Below are positions 50,371 through 59,612 of a stretch of 64,000 nucleotides of DNA, piece after piece. The notes beneath the pieces are model-generated. The model was not told the DNA's origin. It saw only the letters and a program-made list of their open reading frames with translations, and did not search any database. The DNA comes from CAZCCV01 sp964497515 (GTDB taxonomy: Bacteria; Armatimonadota; UBA5829; DTLH01), in NCBI GenBank assembly GCA_964497515.1, contig CAZCCV010000006.1:16303-80302 (forward strand), written 5' to 3'. Numbering within the stretch: the first letter of the stretch is position 1; the number at the start of each line of letters is the position of its first letter. The position numbers and the translations under genes were made by a program.

Positions 50371-51603
50371 ATGGCTGAAAACAACCTCCTGCAGCATCTG
50401 CCTGGAAACATTGAATCTGAGATTGAACACCAAGTATCTTCTGTCGAAGAACGGTTGATTACACTTCCCGGTGCAATCGGCGAAGCACTTGTGGTAACTA
50501 GCAAGAGAATAATCATTGCGAGAGAGAAAGACCCTGCCGAAGGTGTGCAGGTTTATTCATACCCGCTTTATGATACTAGCGATGTAGAAATCGAATCGTC
50601 GATCTCGGGCGGAACGCTGGTAATTTCAGTATCAGATAGCGCGGCCGAAGAAGAACGGACTCTCTATTTTGCCGCACAGGAAAAGCCCGTGTTTGAAGCT
50701 GCGGCCGATGCGATAAAGAGGTTAATATTGGAGGCTCAATCGAACCGAACACAGACAACTCCCAACGAGCCAGCAGCAAATTCACAGACGGAATCAGTCG
50801 ATAATACCAGCCAGTCCATCACGATTTGCTCTGAGTGTTCCAATCCGATTGATCACGCCGACCACTACTGTGCAACTTGTGGTGTGAAGCTTAAAGAGAC
50901 GTGTCTGGTGTGCAGTGGAGGCATGCCGATAGGCGCAGCATTCTGCCCCAACTGCGGCTCACAGGCGGCTCCAGCGTCGAGTTTTTGTCAGGCGTGCGGT
51001 GCTAAGATTAACTCTGCCATAATGCAATACTGCCCTCAGTGTGGTACAGCGACAGTATCCAAATGCGCGCATTGTGGTGGCACCGCTATTGCAGGCTGGC
51101 CAAAGTGTCGTTACTGCGGCCGCGAAGTCGTAGGTGGTGGTCTTCCGGGCAGAGCGTTCCGGTCTGAAGTAGCAAGACGCCAAGAGGCTTCTGCATCAGA
51201 CTATAGGCAAGAGGAACGAGCTCAGCCTACTCATCGTGAAGGCCCAGCCGTTGAACACAACAGAAGAGCAGTCGACTTATTCGAAGAAGAACGCTACGAA
51301 GAAGCAATTGAAGAGTTCCGCAGAGCAGTAGCGCTGGAGCCGGACGATGCATTCTATCATTGCAACCTTGCGATGGCCTACGACAATGCAGAGCAATTCG
51401 AAGATGCACAACGGGAGTATGAGCGAGCTCTCGAACTCGACCCGAATAACACCGCGGCACTCCTTGGTCTGGGTTATCTGCTGAATGAACAAGGTGAGAA
51501 GCAGCGCGCTGCACAGTTCTGGCAGAGGCTGATAGCAATAGCGCCCGGATCGCCGGAAGCGGAAGAAGCTCAGCAGAACCTTCGTGCACAGGAAGCGCTG
51601 TAG
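50371..51603 (+). CDS. PH-like, four-zinc-ribbon, TPR protein
   Basis: A 410-residue cytoplasmic protein with three parts. Residues about 10-115 resemble a bacterial PH-like domain (GEALVVTSKRIIIAREK, DVEIESSISGGTLVIS). Residues about 145-250 carry four consecutive zinc ribbons with CxxC pairs (CSECSNPI..CATCG, CLVCSGGM..CPNCG, CQACGAKI..CPQCG, CAHCGGTA..CRYCG). Residues about 290-390 form TPRs (AVDLFEEERYEEAIEEFRRAVALEPDD). GAGG lies six bases before the second ATG at 50371. The stop touches the dut start. No specific function is known; it looks like an adaptor. Confidence 0.82.
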   Translation: MAENNLLQHLPGNIESEIEHQVSSVEERLITLPGAIGEALVVTSKRIIIAREKDPAEGVQVYSYPLYDTSDVEIESSISGGTLVISVSDSAAEEERTLYFAAQEKPVFEAAADAIKRLILEAQSNRTQTTPNEPAANSQTESVDNTSQSITICSECSNPIDHADHYCATCGVKLKETCLVCSGGMPIGAAFCPNCGSQAAPASSFCQACGAKINSAIMQYCPQCGTATVSKCAHCGGTAIAGWPKCRYCGREVVGGGLPGRAFRSEVARRQEASASDYRQEERAQPTHREGPAVEHNRRAVDLFEEERYEEAIEEFRRAVALEPDDAFYHCNLAMAYDNAEQFEDAQREYERALELDPNNTAALLGLGYLLNEQGEKQRAAQFWQRLIAIAPGSPEAEEAQQNLRAQEAL

Positions 51604-52044
51604 GTGGATGTGCTAATAGAAAGGCTGCCCGAAGCTCACGATTTGCCGCTACCGAGCTATGCTACGGAAGGGTCGGCAGGGATGGATCTTCAGGCGGCTA
51701 TCGATGAAGAACTCACCCTGCTGCCTGGTGCACGGGCGCTGGTCTCGACGGGAATAAGGATAGCGATCCCAAAAGGCTATGAAGCTCAGATACGGCCGCG
51801 CAGCGGACTCGCAATCAAATACGGGTTGACATTGGTCAACTCTCCGGGCACCATTGATTCAGACTATCGCGGAACTGTGCAAGTGGCTATAATCAATTTG
51901 GGGAGCGAACCCATAGTGATAAGGCGTGGCGACAGGATCGCCCAGATGATCCTCGCTCCGGTTGTTCAGGCAAAGCTGATTGAATCGGATTCTCTGCCAG
52001 AGACTGATCGAGGCGATGGGGGGTTCGGGCATACCGGCGTATGA
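51604..52044 (+). CDS. dut: dUTP diphosphatase
   Basis: dUTPase hydrolyses dUTP to dUMP. The 146-residue trimeric-type enzyme has all five motifs: SAGMDLQA, RPRSGLAIKYG, GTIDSDYRG, RGDRIAQMIL and the C-terminal RGDGGFGHTG. It starts with GTG directly after the previous stop and its stop overlaps the next ATG by four bases, so it is embedded in an operon of zinc-ribbon/TPR genes. Confidence 0.97.
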   Translation: MDVLIERLPEAHDLPLPSYATEGSAGMDLQAAIDEELTLLPGARALVSTGIRIAIPKGYEAQIRPRSGLAIKYGLTLVNSPGTIDSDYRGTVQVAIINLGSEPIVIRRGDRIAQMILAPVVQAKLIESDSLPETDRGDGGFGHTGV

Positions 52045-53102
52045 AAACCTGCAATTCGTGCAATGCAATTGTCGATGATGTGGATTCCATCTGCCCAAAC
52101 TGTGGCAAGCAGGTTGTGGACGTTCAAGCACAAGTCCGACGGCTGCTTATGAATGCTAACCTGCACCGAATCCGAGGTGAGTATGCCAGTGCGATAGATG
52201 CGTGCACTGAAGTGCTGAGACTTAAGACCGATGACGCCGAGGTTCATTCGCTGTTAGGGGACATTTACGAAAGCAGCGGAAAGCTGGATGAAGCCGCAAA
52301 ATGGTTTCAGATGGCTATCGACCTTCGCCCTGACTCTGCACTTGATGCAGCAAAACTGGACAGAGTTCGGACAAAGATGCAGAAACAAGGTCAGTCAGAA
52401 CCTGATGCCAAGACTGGAGAATGGGATGAGCCCTTGGCAGAAGAGACAAACGCACCGCACTACCGATTGAGCAAATTCGTCATCATCTCGCTGGCCTCTC
52501 TAATGGTTTTTATAGCTTTTGGCGTTGCGGCATGGTTTGTCCATAAGCGGGGTGCAAAGAACGAAAACCCACCCGTGTACACACATAAGCCAACAATTCC
52601 AGTCCAGCCACCGACCGGCAACCAATGGACGCCAACTCAACCACCAGTGGTGATTCCCAGCACACCGGCTGCTCCGACGGTGGAAACACCCGCCCGCCCT
52701 GTGGCAGAGCAACAGATACTTTCGAACTTGGCTACTAATCCGGCCATAAGTGACAGAAGACTGCTGGTGGATGATGTTCGTCTTGACCCTCGAACATCCA
52801 CGCTTACAGTAACATTCAAGCTGCCGGAAAGCACCACGAAAGCTCCAGTTACGCACGCGGATATTCTACTGGGTGCAGCCGTAGTAGCTGGTGCCACATT
52901 TACATCTAGTCCGGATGTCAGAACTGTTGTTGTAAGGGCACTTCAGCCAATGCACGGTAAGGTGAGCACGCGCGAACCGACATTGGTATTCGTTGGTGAT
53001 ACTTCCAGAATGGTGAGCGGTGTGGACATAACACAATCCACACCAGAACAGTTGCAGCAGTTGTTTGTGAATGCGTGGTGGCTCGGCGAGAACACTGAGT
53101 AA
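52041..53102 (+). CDS. zinc-ribbon/TPR protein with one membrane helix
   Basis: A 353-residue protein. The N-terminus is a zinc ribbon (CNSCNAIVDDVDSICPNCG), then TPRs (about 35-115: YASAIDACTEVLRLKTDDAEVHSLLGDIYE). One transmembrane helix lies near 145-165 (FVIISLASLMVFIAFGVAAWFV). A proline-rich linker follows (PTIPVQPPTGNQWTPTQPP), with a beta-rich C-terminal domain from about 225. Ribbon and TPR would be cytoplasmic and the last domain outside. It starts by ATGA overlap with dut. Function unknown. Confidence 0.82.
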   Translation: MKTCNSCNAIVDDVDSICPNCGKQVVDVQAQVRRLLMNANLHRIRGEYASAIDACTEVLRLKTDDAEVHSLLGDIYESSGKLDEAAKWFQMAIDLRPDSALDAAKLDRVRTKMQKQGQSEPDAKTGEWDEPLAEETNAPHYRLSKFVIISLASLMVFIAFGVAAWFVHKRGAKNENPPVYTHKPTIPVQPPTGNQWTPTQPPVVIPSTPAAPTVETPARPVAEQQILSNLATNPAISDRRLLVDDVRLDPRTSTLTVTFKLPESTTKAPVTHADILLGAAVVAGATFTSSPDVRTVVVRALQPMHGKVSTREPTLVFVGDTSRMVSGVDITQSTPEQLQQLFVNAWWLGENTE

Positions 53103-53111
53103 CCGAACTGC

Positions 53112-54629
53112 TTACCGACCTCCGGTTGCAAGATGCATAATAGATTCCTGCGTAGCTTCCTCGCGCGATAGCTCTCCGGCGATACGCCCTTCGTGCATCA
53201 CAAGAATCCGGTCGCTCATACCAAGCAATTCGGGAAGCTCGGAAGAAATCATAATGATCGCCACTCCCTCGGCAGCGAGCCTGTTCATCAACTGGTAGAT
53301 TTCGACTTTGCTTCCAACATCAATACCCCTCGTTGGTTCGTCGAAGATCAGCACTTTCGACTCAGTAAACAACCATTTGGCAAGAACCACCTTCTGTTGA
53401 TTCCCACCAGACAGATTCTGAACCAACTGCTCCACATCAGGAGTCTTAATGGCAAGGTTCGCTGCACACGACTCCGTTACGACCCTTTCCATGCCGGTGC
53501 GAACAAACCCATATGTCGACACTCTTTCAAGGTTGGCTAGAGTCGTGTTTTCGCGAACCGACATCTCCAACACCAAACCGAGCGCTTTTCGGTCTTCAGT
53601 GACTAGCCCAATGCCGTTACGAATGGCATCACGAGGAGAGTCGATCTGAACCGGTCTGCCATAAACGAGTATCTCACCGGTGTCTATCGGGTCGGCGCCA
53701 AAGATACATCTCGCGACTTCTGTCCTTCCTGCCCCGACCAGTCCAGCAATTCCGAGTACCTCACCGCAGTGAACTGTGAAACTGATATTTTCCAGAGCAC
53801 CAGCGCGACCTGTACCCCTTACAGTGAGCGCCGGTTCGCCCTTCGCAATCGGTTTCTTCGGAATGCTCTCTGCAATCTCTCTGCCGACCATCATCTGAAT
53901 CAGATCATTGCGATCGGTTTCGCTTACCGGTTTGGTCGCGACAAAACACCCATCTCTTAACACTGTAACCCGATCCGCTATCTGAAATATCTCTTCCAAG
54001 CGATGTGATATGTAGATGATGCTCACACCTTCCGATTTGAGCTGTTTTATTAGTGAGAACAGATTTTCGAGTTCGTGGTCGGTAAGTGTTGCCGAAGGCT
54101 CATCCATCGCTATGATTCTAGATTTGCGCGATACCGCCTTCGCAATCTCGATCATCTGCTGGCCTGCTACGGAGAGGGTCGCCACTGAAGATCGCGCAGA
54201 GAGCTTCAGACCAAGAGTATCAATAATACCTTGAGCTTCGGTGAACACGCGGGCAAAGTCGATACTACCCGGCATTAACCCTTTCGGTTCGCGCCCTAAG
54301 AAGATGTTCTCCGCAGCCGACATATGCGGGACAAGATTGAACTCCTGATAGATGATCGATATGCCGAGATCCATAGCCTGCTCAGGAGTGTTGATAGCAA
54401 CAGGAGAATCCTGCAATAAAATAGAGCCGGAGTCCATACATTCGGCTCCGGCCAATATCTTCATAAGCGTTGACTTGCCTGCTCCGTTTTCCCCGACAAG
54501 TGCGTGCACCTCACCAGGCAGAATCGAAAAATCCACGCCATCAAGGGCAATTACACCCGGATAACGCTTTGTGATTCCTCGCATTTTCAACACGGGGCGC
54601 ATTGCATCAGGAGCCAAGTCTGCCTTCAT
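53112..54629 (-). CDS. sugar-type ABC transporter ATP-binding protein (RbsA/MglA family)
   Basis: A 505-residue protein with two fused ATPase domains, as in RbsA/MglA/XylG ATPases of monosaccharide importers. The first has Walker A GENGAGKS, signature LSVAGQQM and Walker B IIAMDEPSATL. The second has the degenerate GLVGAGRTE, LSGGNQQKVVLAKWLF and LIFDEPTRGIDVG. No permease or binding protein gene is present nearby; its upstream neighbour is a giant TPR gene, with which it overlaps by ATGA. It ends nine bases from a convergent gene. Substrate unknown. Confidence 0.93.
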   Translation of the reverse strand: MKADLAPDAMRPVLKMRGITKRYPGVIALDGVDFSILPGEVHALVGENGAGKSTLMKILAGAECMDSGSILLQDSPVAINTPEQAMDLGISIIYQEFNLVPHMSAAENIFLGREPKGLMPGSIDFARVFTEAQGIIDTLGLKLSARSSVATLSVAGQQMIEIAKAVSRKSRIIAMDEPSATLTDHELENLFSLIKQLKSEGVSIIYISHRLEEIFQIADRVTVLRDGCFVATKPVSETDRNDLIQMMVGREIAESIPKKPIAKGEPALTVRGTGRAGALENISFTVHCGEVLGIAGLVGAGRTEVARCIFGADPIDTGEILVYGRPVQIDSPRDAIRNGIGLVTEDRKALGLVLEMSVRENTTLANLERVSTYGFVRTGMERVVTESCAANLAIKTPDVEQLVQNLSGGNQQKVVLAKWLFTESKVLIFDEPTRGIDVGSKVEIYQLMNRLAAEGVAIIMISSELPELLGMSDRILVMHEGRIAGELSREEATQESIMHLATGGR

Positions 54630-57600
54630 TCTATTGTCTGCTTATCGGTTATCGGTCTGAGTTTCGGAACATAAAACTGCCCGCTCGGATCGACACTGCT
54701 GGATTTCACTTCTGCTTCCAGCCTTGCCACCGCAGCCTGCGCTTCTGAGTTTTCGGGGTCAATCCTTACAACTTCCTTGTACGCCCGCAGTGCTTCTATC
54801 GGCCGATCGTACTGCTCGTAGATGCCAGCTACAATTCCGTGTTCACGGGTTGCTTCGTCAATCTTCCCCTGCTTCTCATACAACCTGGCCAGTTTCGAGT
54901 GTACGCCAACATCAGCAAGTCCACTCGCACCCAGTAACCGCTTACATTGACTTATTGCAGCATCGAGTTGACCGTCTGTTTCCAGGGCATAAGCATACGC
55001 CATCTTGACCGTGCGGTCTGCGGGACGCTCTGAAACGAGAGTCTGAAGAACCTCTATGGTATCTTTCAGTTTGCCTAAGGTATTGAGCTCTGAGATGGCT
55101 TCTTCGTACAGCACTCCGGCGTCAGTCCGCTTGATGTAGTCCAGCAAGAACGCAGTCCACTCATCTGTTTTATTCTGCTTTCGGACAAGCTCCCCACATT
55201 TTCCAATAACTCCTGGGCGAGTAGGTGTCAGCAATATGACCTGCTTGTAGGCCTGGATAGCATCGTCTACACGACCCTGTTTAGCCCGGGTTTCAGCAAT
55301 TCCGAGGTAACCATCAACCCTCATTCTTCTGTCGGTTGTGAGCTTGGTGTACTGCTGAACAGCGTCGTCGTATCGCTCTTTGTTTACCAACATCGAAGCG
55401 AGATCCAATCTGTAGAATGTACCTTGGTCTTTGTTCTCTTCTATCGCTTTTTCGTACTGTTCAATAGCTTCATCAATATGATCCGCATCGGCAAGCAAGC
55501 GTCCAATTACCGTAGGGCTTGCGTATGCCGGATCTGTCTCTCCCAGCTTTTTGACCTGCTCAATCGCAAGATCCCATTTCCCTTGTTTGCGATATATGTC
55601 GAGCAGAGCCTCCCTTGCTTCGTTATTTCCAGGCTGAAGCTCAACTACTTTGTTGAACTGTACTGCGGCTTCATCTGACCTCTGATTAGCCAAAAGCAAT
55701 TTGCCGAGCTCCATAATCGGTCGGTTATTCTTGGGCTCTGCCGCGATAGCAATTTCTAGTTCCTTCTCAGCCTCAGCGATCTTGTTCATTTTAGCGAAAA
55801 CCTGCGACTTTGAAATGCGCATTTCCGCAGTCTGGTCTACCGGGCTTATATCTATCGCTTTCTGGTACCATTTGAGCGCACCTTCGTAGTCATTCGCCTT
55901 CTCCAGCATACCTCCCGCTGCACCCATTGACCTGTAGTCTTTGGGATTCTCCGCAATAATGGCCTCGTACTGCTCAATGGCAGACTCGTAGTCCTTAAGA
56001 CTGGCGTAGGCTTTTGCAAGGAGATAATGCACCTGACTTACATCTGCAGGTTTCATAGAGAGGATCTTCTGATACTGCCCTACAGCTTTGTCATACTGTC
56101 CGGCGACCTCGTAGACTCTGGCCAAGCCGTGATACAATGATTCATCAGAAGGATTCTTTGCAATCTGTTGAATGAACTCGTTCGCTGCCTCATCGTACTT
56201 TTGCTGCTCCACATAGAATGTAGCAATCATATCGGTGATAGAATCCCGTTGAGCTGCCACTGCGTAAGCGGTGGGTGATGGCAGTTTGTAGCCAAATGTC
56301 TTTTCGATGATTCTCAATTCAGCTATGGCTTTGTCGTACTGCTTCTGGCCATAGTATATGCGAACTAACCCGTTCATAGCATCGCGGTCTTTGGGATCCT
56401 TGCTAAGCGCAGCACGATACTCGGCCTCAGCTTCATCGTAACGGCTCGGAAGGTCCTGCTGAATCAGAAGCAGATTGGCAATCTTGTGGTGCGGTCGGGT
56501 GTCTTTCGGCCGTAGTTTCTCTATCTCGCGCCACTGAGCAACAGCTGCTGCGAAGTTGGAAAAACCTTCGTAGACCCTCGCTTTGCCTTCAATGGATGCG
56601 ATACTATTCGGATTCTTCTTAAGCAGCTTGTCGTATTCATCTAACGCTTCACTGACTTTGTTCTGACGGACTAACACGTCGGCAATGAGATCCGTTGGTG
56701 TAGGATTAGATGGGTCGAACTCATCTGATGGCGGCTTTGGTGCGGGAAGCGCCTCCAATTTGCGGAGCATAGCGATAGCATCATCGTATTTCTTCTGAAC
56801 CGTGTAGAGCCCTGCTAGATTCTTAATGGCATCCGCGTTCTTCGGATTAGCTGCCACAAGGGCTTCGTATGTCTTTTCGGCTTCAGCGTAGTATTTTGCG
56901 GCTTCTTCGGGTTTGTCAAGCGAATTGGCCTGCCCCGCCATTTCCATCCAGATATTACCGAGTCGCTCTACGATGGTTGCATCGCCAGGGTTCTTCGCCC
57001 GTGCGGACTGAAGCACTTCAACAGCTTCGTCCATTCGCTTCTGTTGCACTAGGATCATCAACAACCCATCTATACCAGCCTTGCTGACAGGATCCAAAGC
57101 GAGCGCTGCTCTAAAATGCTTTTCAGCGTTAGCGAAATCCCCTTCCTGAAGCTCGGCCAGTGCAAGGTTCATAACTGCACCGACGTTCTTAGGATTTGCT
57201 GCAACTGCAGCAGCGAAGTACTTCTTCGCTTCCTTGGTATCATTAGCAAGAAATGCGTGCCTGCCCAGGTTGAAGAGCGCTGAGAAATTCGCTTTGTCTG
57301 AAGCCAAAACCTCCAGATAGAGCTTTTTTGCATCTTCCACTCTGTTGGCATTGTCGTACGCTTCCGCCAGCCCAAGAGTGAAATTAGTATCCTTCGGATT
57401 CTTCTTGTGAAGAATCTCCAAGTGCTTTATGGCTTGGGTGTTCTTCTCGCCAAGAATCGCCGCAGTCGCCGCCATTCTGCGGACTTCCAGATCATCCGGT
57501 TGCTGAGTGAGTGCTTGTTCGTATGTGGATAAAGCCAGATCGTACTTAGCCAGCTGCATATAGCAGTAGCCAAGATTAACTCTGGCCACATTCTCTTTCG

Positions 57601-58102
57601 GGTTGATAGCAATGGCTTTTTTGAAGCTCTCCACTGCAGAAGTGAAATCCTTCTTCTTGATAGCCACAACTCCCAAAGTGAAGTGCGGGCCGGCTGATTT
57701 GACTCCTAAGTCTATAGCTCTCTTGGCTTCGCGTGAAGCATCTGCCAATCGATCCTTAAGTACGTACAAGCGGGATAGTTCGGCAGCGATGTTGCCGTTC
57801 TTCGGTTCAAGCTGCGCGGCTTTCTCCAGAAGAGGAATGGCAGCGACATCGTTCTGTTTCTGAATATGGATACCGGCGAGGTTGATATAAGCAGCCGCCA
57901 GTTTCGGATCGGCTTTTATTGCTGATTGATACTCTTTTGCTGCCTCGTCGAGCTTGCCTTGCTTCTGCAGATTCATTCCTCGGTTGAACGCTGCTGCACC
58001 CGGGCTGGAAGCTTGCTGGCCGAATGCAACGGATGAAATCGACATCAACAAACACACAAGCACAACAATTATCGATGAACAAAGAATACCGCGTTTTGGC
58101 AC
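54626..58102 (-). CDS. giant secreted TPR protein
   Basis: An 1158-residue protein made almost wholly of tetratricopeptide repeats, roughly 30 copies with the W/Y..A-L-G-Y..P pattern (for example AAAYINLAGIHIQKQNDVAAIPLLEKAAQLEPKN and VHYLLAKAYASLKDYESAIEQYEAIIAENPKD). A signal peptide precedes them (SSIIVVLVCLLMSISSVAFGQ), so the solenoid is exported or periplasmic. The start is GTG with AAGGAG nine bases upstream. Its stop overlaps the start of the ABC ATPase gene. It probably scaffolds an envelope complex; what it holds is unknown. Confidence 0.9.
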   Translation of the reverse strand: MPKRGILCSSIIVVLVCLLMSISSVAFGQQASSPGAAAFNRGMNLQKQGKLDEAAKEYQSAIKADPKLAAAYINLAGIHIQKQNDVAAIPLLEKAAQLEPKNGNIAAELSRLYVLKDRLADASREAKRAIDLGVKSAGPHFTLGVVAIKKKDFTSAVESFKKAIAINPKENVARVNLGYCYMQLAKYDLALSTYEQALTQQPDDLEVRRMAATAAILGEKNTQAIKHLEILHKKNPKDTNFTLGLAEAYDNANRVEDAKKLYLEVLASDKANFSALFNLGRHAFLANDTKEAKKYFAAAVAANPKNVGAVMNLALAELQEGDFANAEKHFRAALALDPVSKAGIDGLLMILVQQKRMDEAVEVLQSARAKNPGDATIVERLGNIWMEMAGQANSLDKPEEAAKYYAEAEKTYEALVAANPKNADAIKNLAGLYTVQKKYDDAIAMLRKLEALPAPKPPSDEFDPSNPTPTDLIADVLVRQNKVSEALDEYDKLLKKNPNSIASIEGKARVYEGFSNFAAAVAQWREIEKLRPKDTRPHHKIANLLLIQQDLPSRYDEAEAEYRAALSKDPKDRDAMNGLVRIYYGQKQYDKAIAELRIIEKTFGYKLPSPTAYAVAAQRDSITDMIATFYVEQQKYDEAANEFIQQIAKNPSDESLYHGLARVYEVAGQYDKAVGQYQKILSMKPADVSQVHYLLAKAYASLKDYESAIEQYEAIIAENPKDYRSMGAAGGMLEKANDYEGALKWYQKAIDISPVDQTAEMRISKSQVFAKMNKIAEAEKELEIAIAAEPKNNRPIMELGKLLLANQRSDEAAVQFNKVVELQPGNNEAREALLDIYRKQGKWDLAIEQVKKLGETDPAYASPTVIGRLLADADHIDEAIEQYEKAIEENKDQGTFYRLDLASMLVNKERYDDAVQQYTKLTTDRRMRVDGYLGIAETRAKQGRVDDAIQAYKQVILLTPTRPGVIGKCGELVRKQNKTDEWTAFLLDYIKRTDAGVLYEEAISELNTLGKLKDTIEVLQTLVSERPADRTVKMAYAYALETDGQLDAAISQCKRLLGASGLADVGVHSKLARLYEKQGKIDEATREHGIVAGIYEQYDRPIEALRAYKEVVRIDPENSEAQAAVARLEAEVKSSSVDPSGQFYVPKLRPITDKQTIE

Positions 58103-58163
58103 TGGTATACTCTCCTTAAGAACAAAATCAAATGGGAAAACGCTGCCTTACTGCGAGTTCCAT

Positions 58164-58193
58164 ATGTTAGAATTCTAAGCTCAGCGAGGTCAA
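58164..58193 (-). promoter_or_regulatory. TPR-ABC operon promoter
   Basis: TTGACC (58193-58188), 18 bases, TAACAT (58169-58164). A small palindrome, ATTGG-TG-CCAAT, lies in the same intergenic region at 58242-58253. Confidence 0.45.
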
Positions 58194-58292
58194 AAGTCAA
58201 CCGAAGAAGGAGGATACCAAGTAGTGTGAAGATAAATAGGCATTGGTGCCAATCATTAAGAGAAAATTACGGATCCATAGTGAGGTGATAAT

Positions 58293-59606
58293 ATGAGTCT
58301 TCGGTTCGCTGTGTTATTGATCCTTTCACTTCTTTTATTCGTGATACCACTCGCTGTTAACGCCGCTCCTGCACACGTTCACGTGCTGACCATTGAAGGA
58401 GCCATTGATGCTCCTATGGCTCAGTATATAGAGACAGGATTGTCTCGTGCTGAGAACGCAAATGCGTCGGCGGTAATTATCGAAATGAACACTCCCGGCG
58501 GACTGAGCTCTGCTACGACTCAGATTGTGAAAGCGATGCTCAGTTCACGCGTCCCTGTGATTGTCTATGTCACACCGACTACAGCGCGTGCTGCTTCCGC
58601 AGGAACCTTCATAACGATGGCAGCAAATATCGCTGTTATGTCCCCAGGAACACGCATCGGTTCTGCGCATCCGGTTATTACCAGCCCGTTGCAAAGCGGG
58701 GAAGACATTATGATGAAGAAAGTCGTGAACGATTCAGTGTCTTTCATCATCTCAATTGCCAAAGAGCGCGGTAGGAATGCGGAATGGGCGGAAAGCGCGG
58801 TTCGTGACGCAGCCAATCTCACAGCCGAAGATGCTCTCAAGAAGAATGTGATAGATGCCATGGCTGCGAATCGAAACGAATTGCTGAAGACAATAGAGGG
58901 TCGAAAGGTAACCACCACTGCCGGAGACATTACTATTCGGTTGAAAGGCGCAATCATAGAAGAGTTCCCAATGCCATGGACCCAAGCGGTCTTGCATTTT
59001 CTGACAGGTGGAACGATCGGCGTTTTCTTGCTAACAATCGCCATATTTGGCTTCATATTGGAACTTCAGAGTCCCGGAGCAATTCTACCGGGAGTTGTCG
59101 GCACCATAGCTTTTGTTCTGTTCCTGTATTCAGTGAGCGAGCTTGCCGTCAACTGGTCTGGAATGTTGCTTATTGTTCTAGCCATCGTGTTCTTCATACT
59201 AGAGCTTAAACTGCCCAGCCATGGGGTGCTGACAGTAGGTGGTATAGTGTCATTCTTCCTAGGTTCTGTGATGGTATTCGGCTCTGGTGCGCCGGGAATG
59301 GCCGCTCCAATTGCGGTAATCATCGCTGCAACCATTGCTGTATCAGCATTCTTCATCTTCTTAGTAGGAATTGGAATCAGTGCACTTGGAAAACGAGTGA
59401 TCACTGGCCAAGAAGGAATGATCGGTCAGATAGTCATCGCCCGAACGGATATTGACCCCACGGGAAAGGTGTTCGTCGAAGGCACTTGGTGGACAGCCAA
59501 GACCGATGACAAACCGATTCTGAAGGGAGAATCGGTAAGAATTACAAGTATGGAAGGACTCACTGTTACAGTAGTCAAAGAAGACAATACTCAAGAGGAG
59601 GCATAA
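58293..59606 (+). CDS. NfeD-type membrane serine protease
   Basis: A 437-residue NfeD1b-class protein. A signal peptide (LRFAVLLILSLLLFVIPLAVNA) is followed by a ClpP-like domain with the catalytic Ser102 (ARAASAGTF) and Lys143 (MMKKVVND), then a multi-helix membrane region (about 235-365). The C-terminal OB fold is complete (GMIGQIVIARTDIDPTGKVFVEGTWWTAKTDD). NfeD proteases cleave membrane stomatin-like proteins, and the next gene encodes one. GAGGTG lies five bases before the ATG. Confidence 0.93.
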   Translation: MSLRFAVLLILSLLLFVIPLAVNAAPAHVHVLTIEGAIDAPMAQYIETGLSRAENANASAVIIEMNTPGGLSSATTQIVKAMLSSRVPVIVYVTPTTARAASAGTFITMAANIAVMSPGTRIGSAHPVITSPLQSGEDIMMKKVVNDSVSFIISIAKERGRNAEWAESAVRDAANLTAEDALKKNVIDAMAANRNELLKTIEGRKVTTTAGDITIRLKGAIIEEFPMPWTQAVLHFLTGGTIGVFLLTIAIFGFILELQSPGAILPGVVGTIAFVLFLYSVSELAVNWSGMLLIVLAIVFFILELKLPSHGVLTVGGIVSFFLGSVMVFGSGAPGMAAPIAVIIAATIAVSAFFIFLVGIGISALGKRVITGQEGMIGQIVIARTDIDPTGKVFVEGTWWTAKTDDKPILKGESVRITSMEGLTVTVVKEDNTQEEA

Positions 59607-59612
59607 TTCAAT

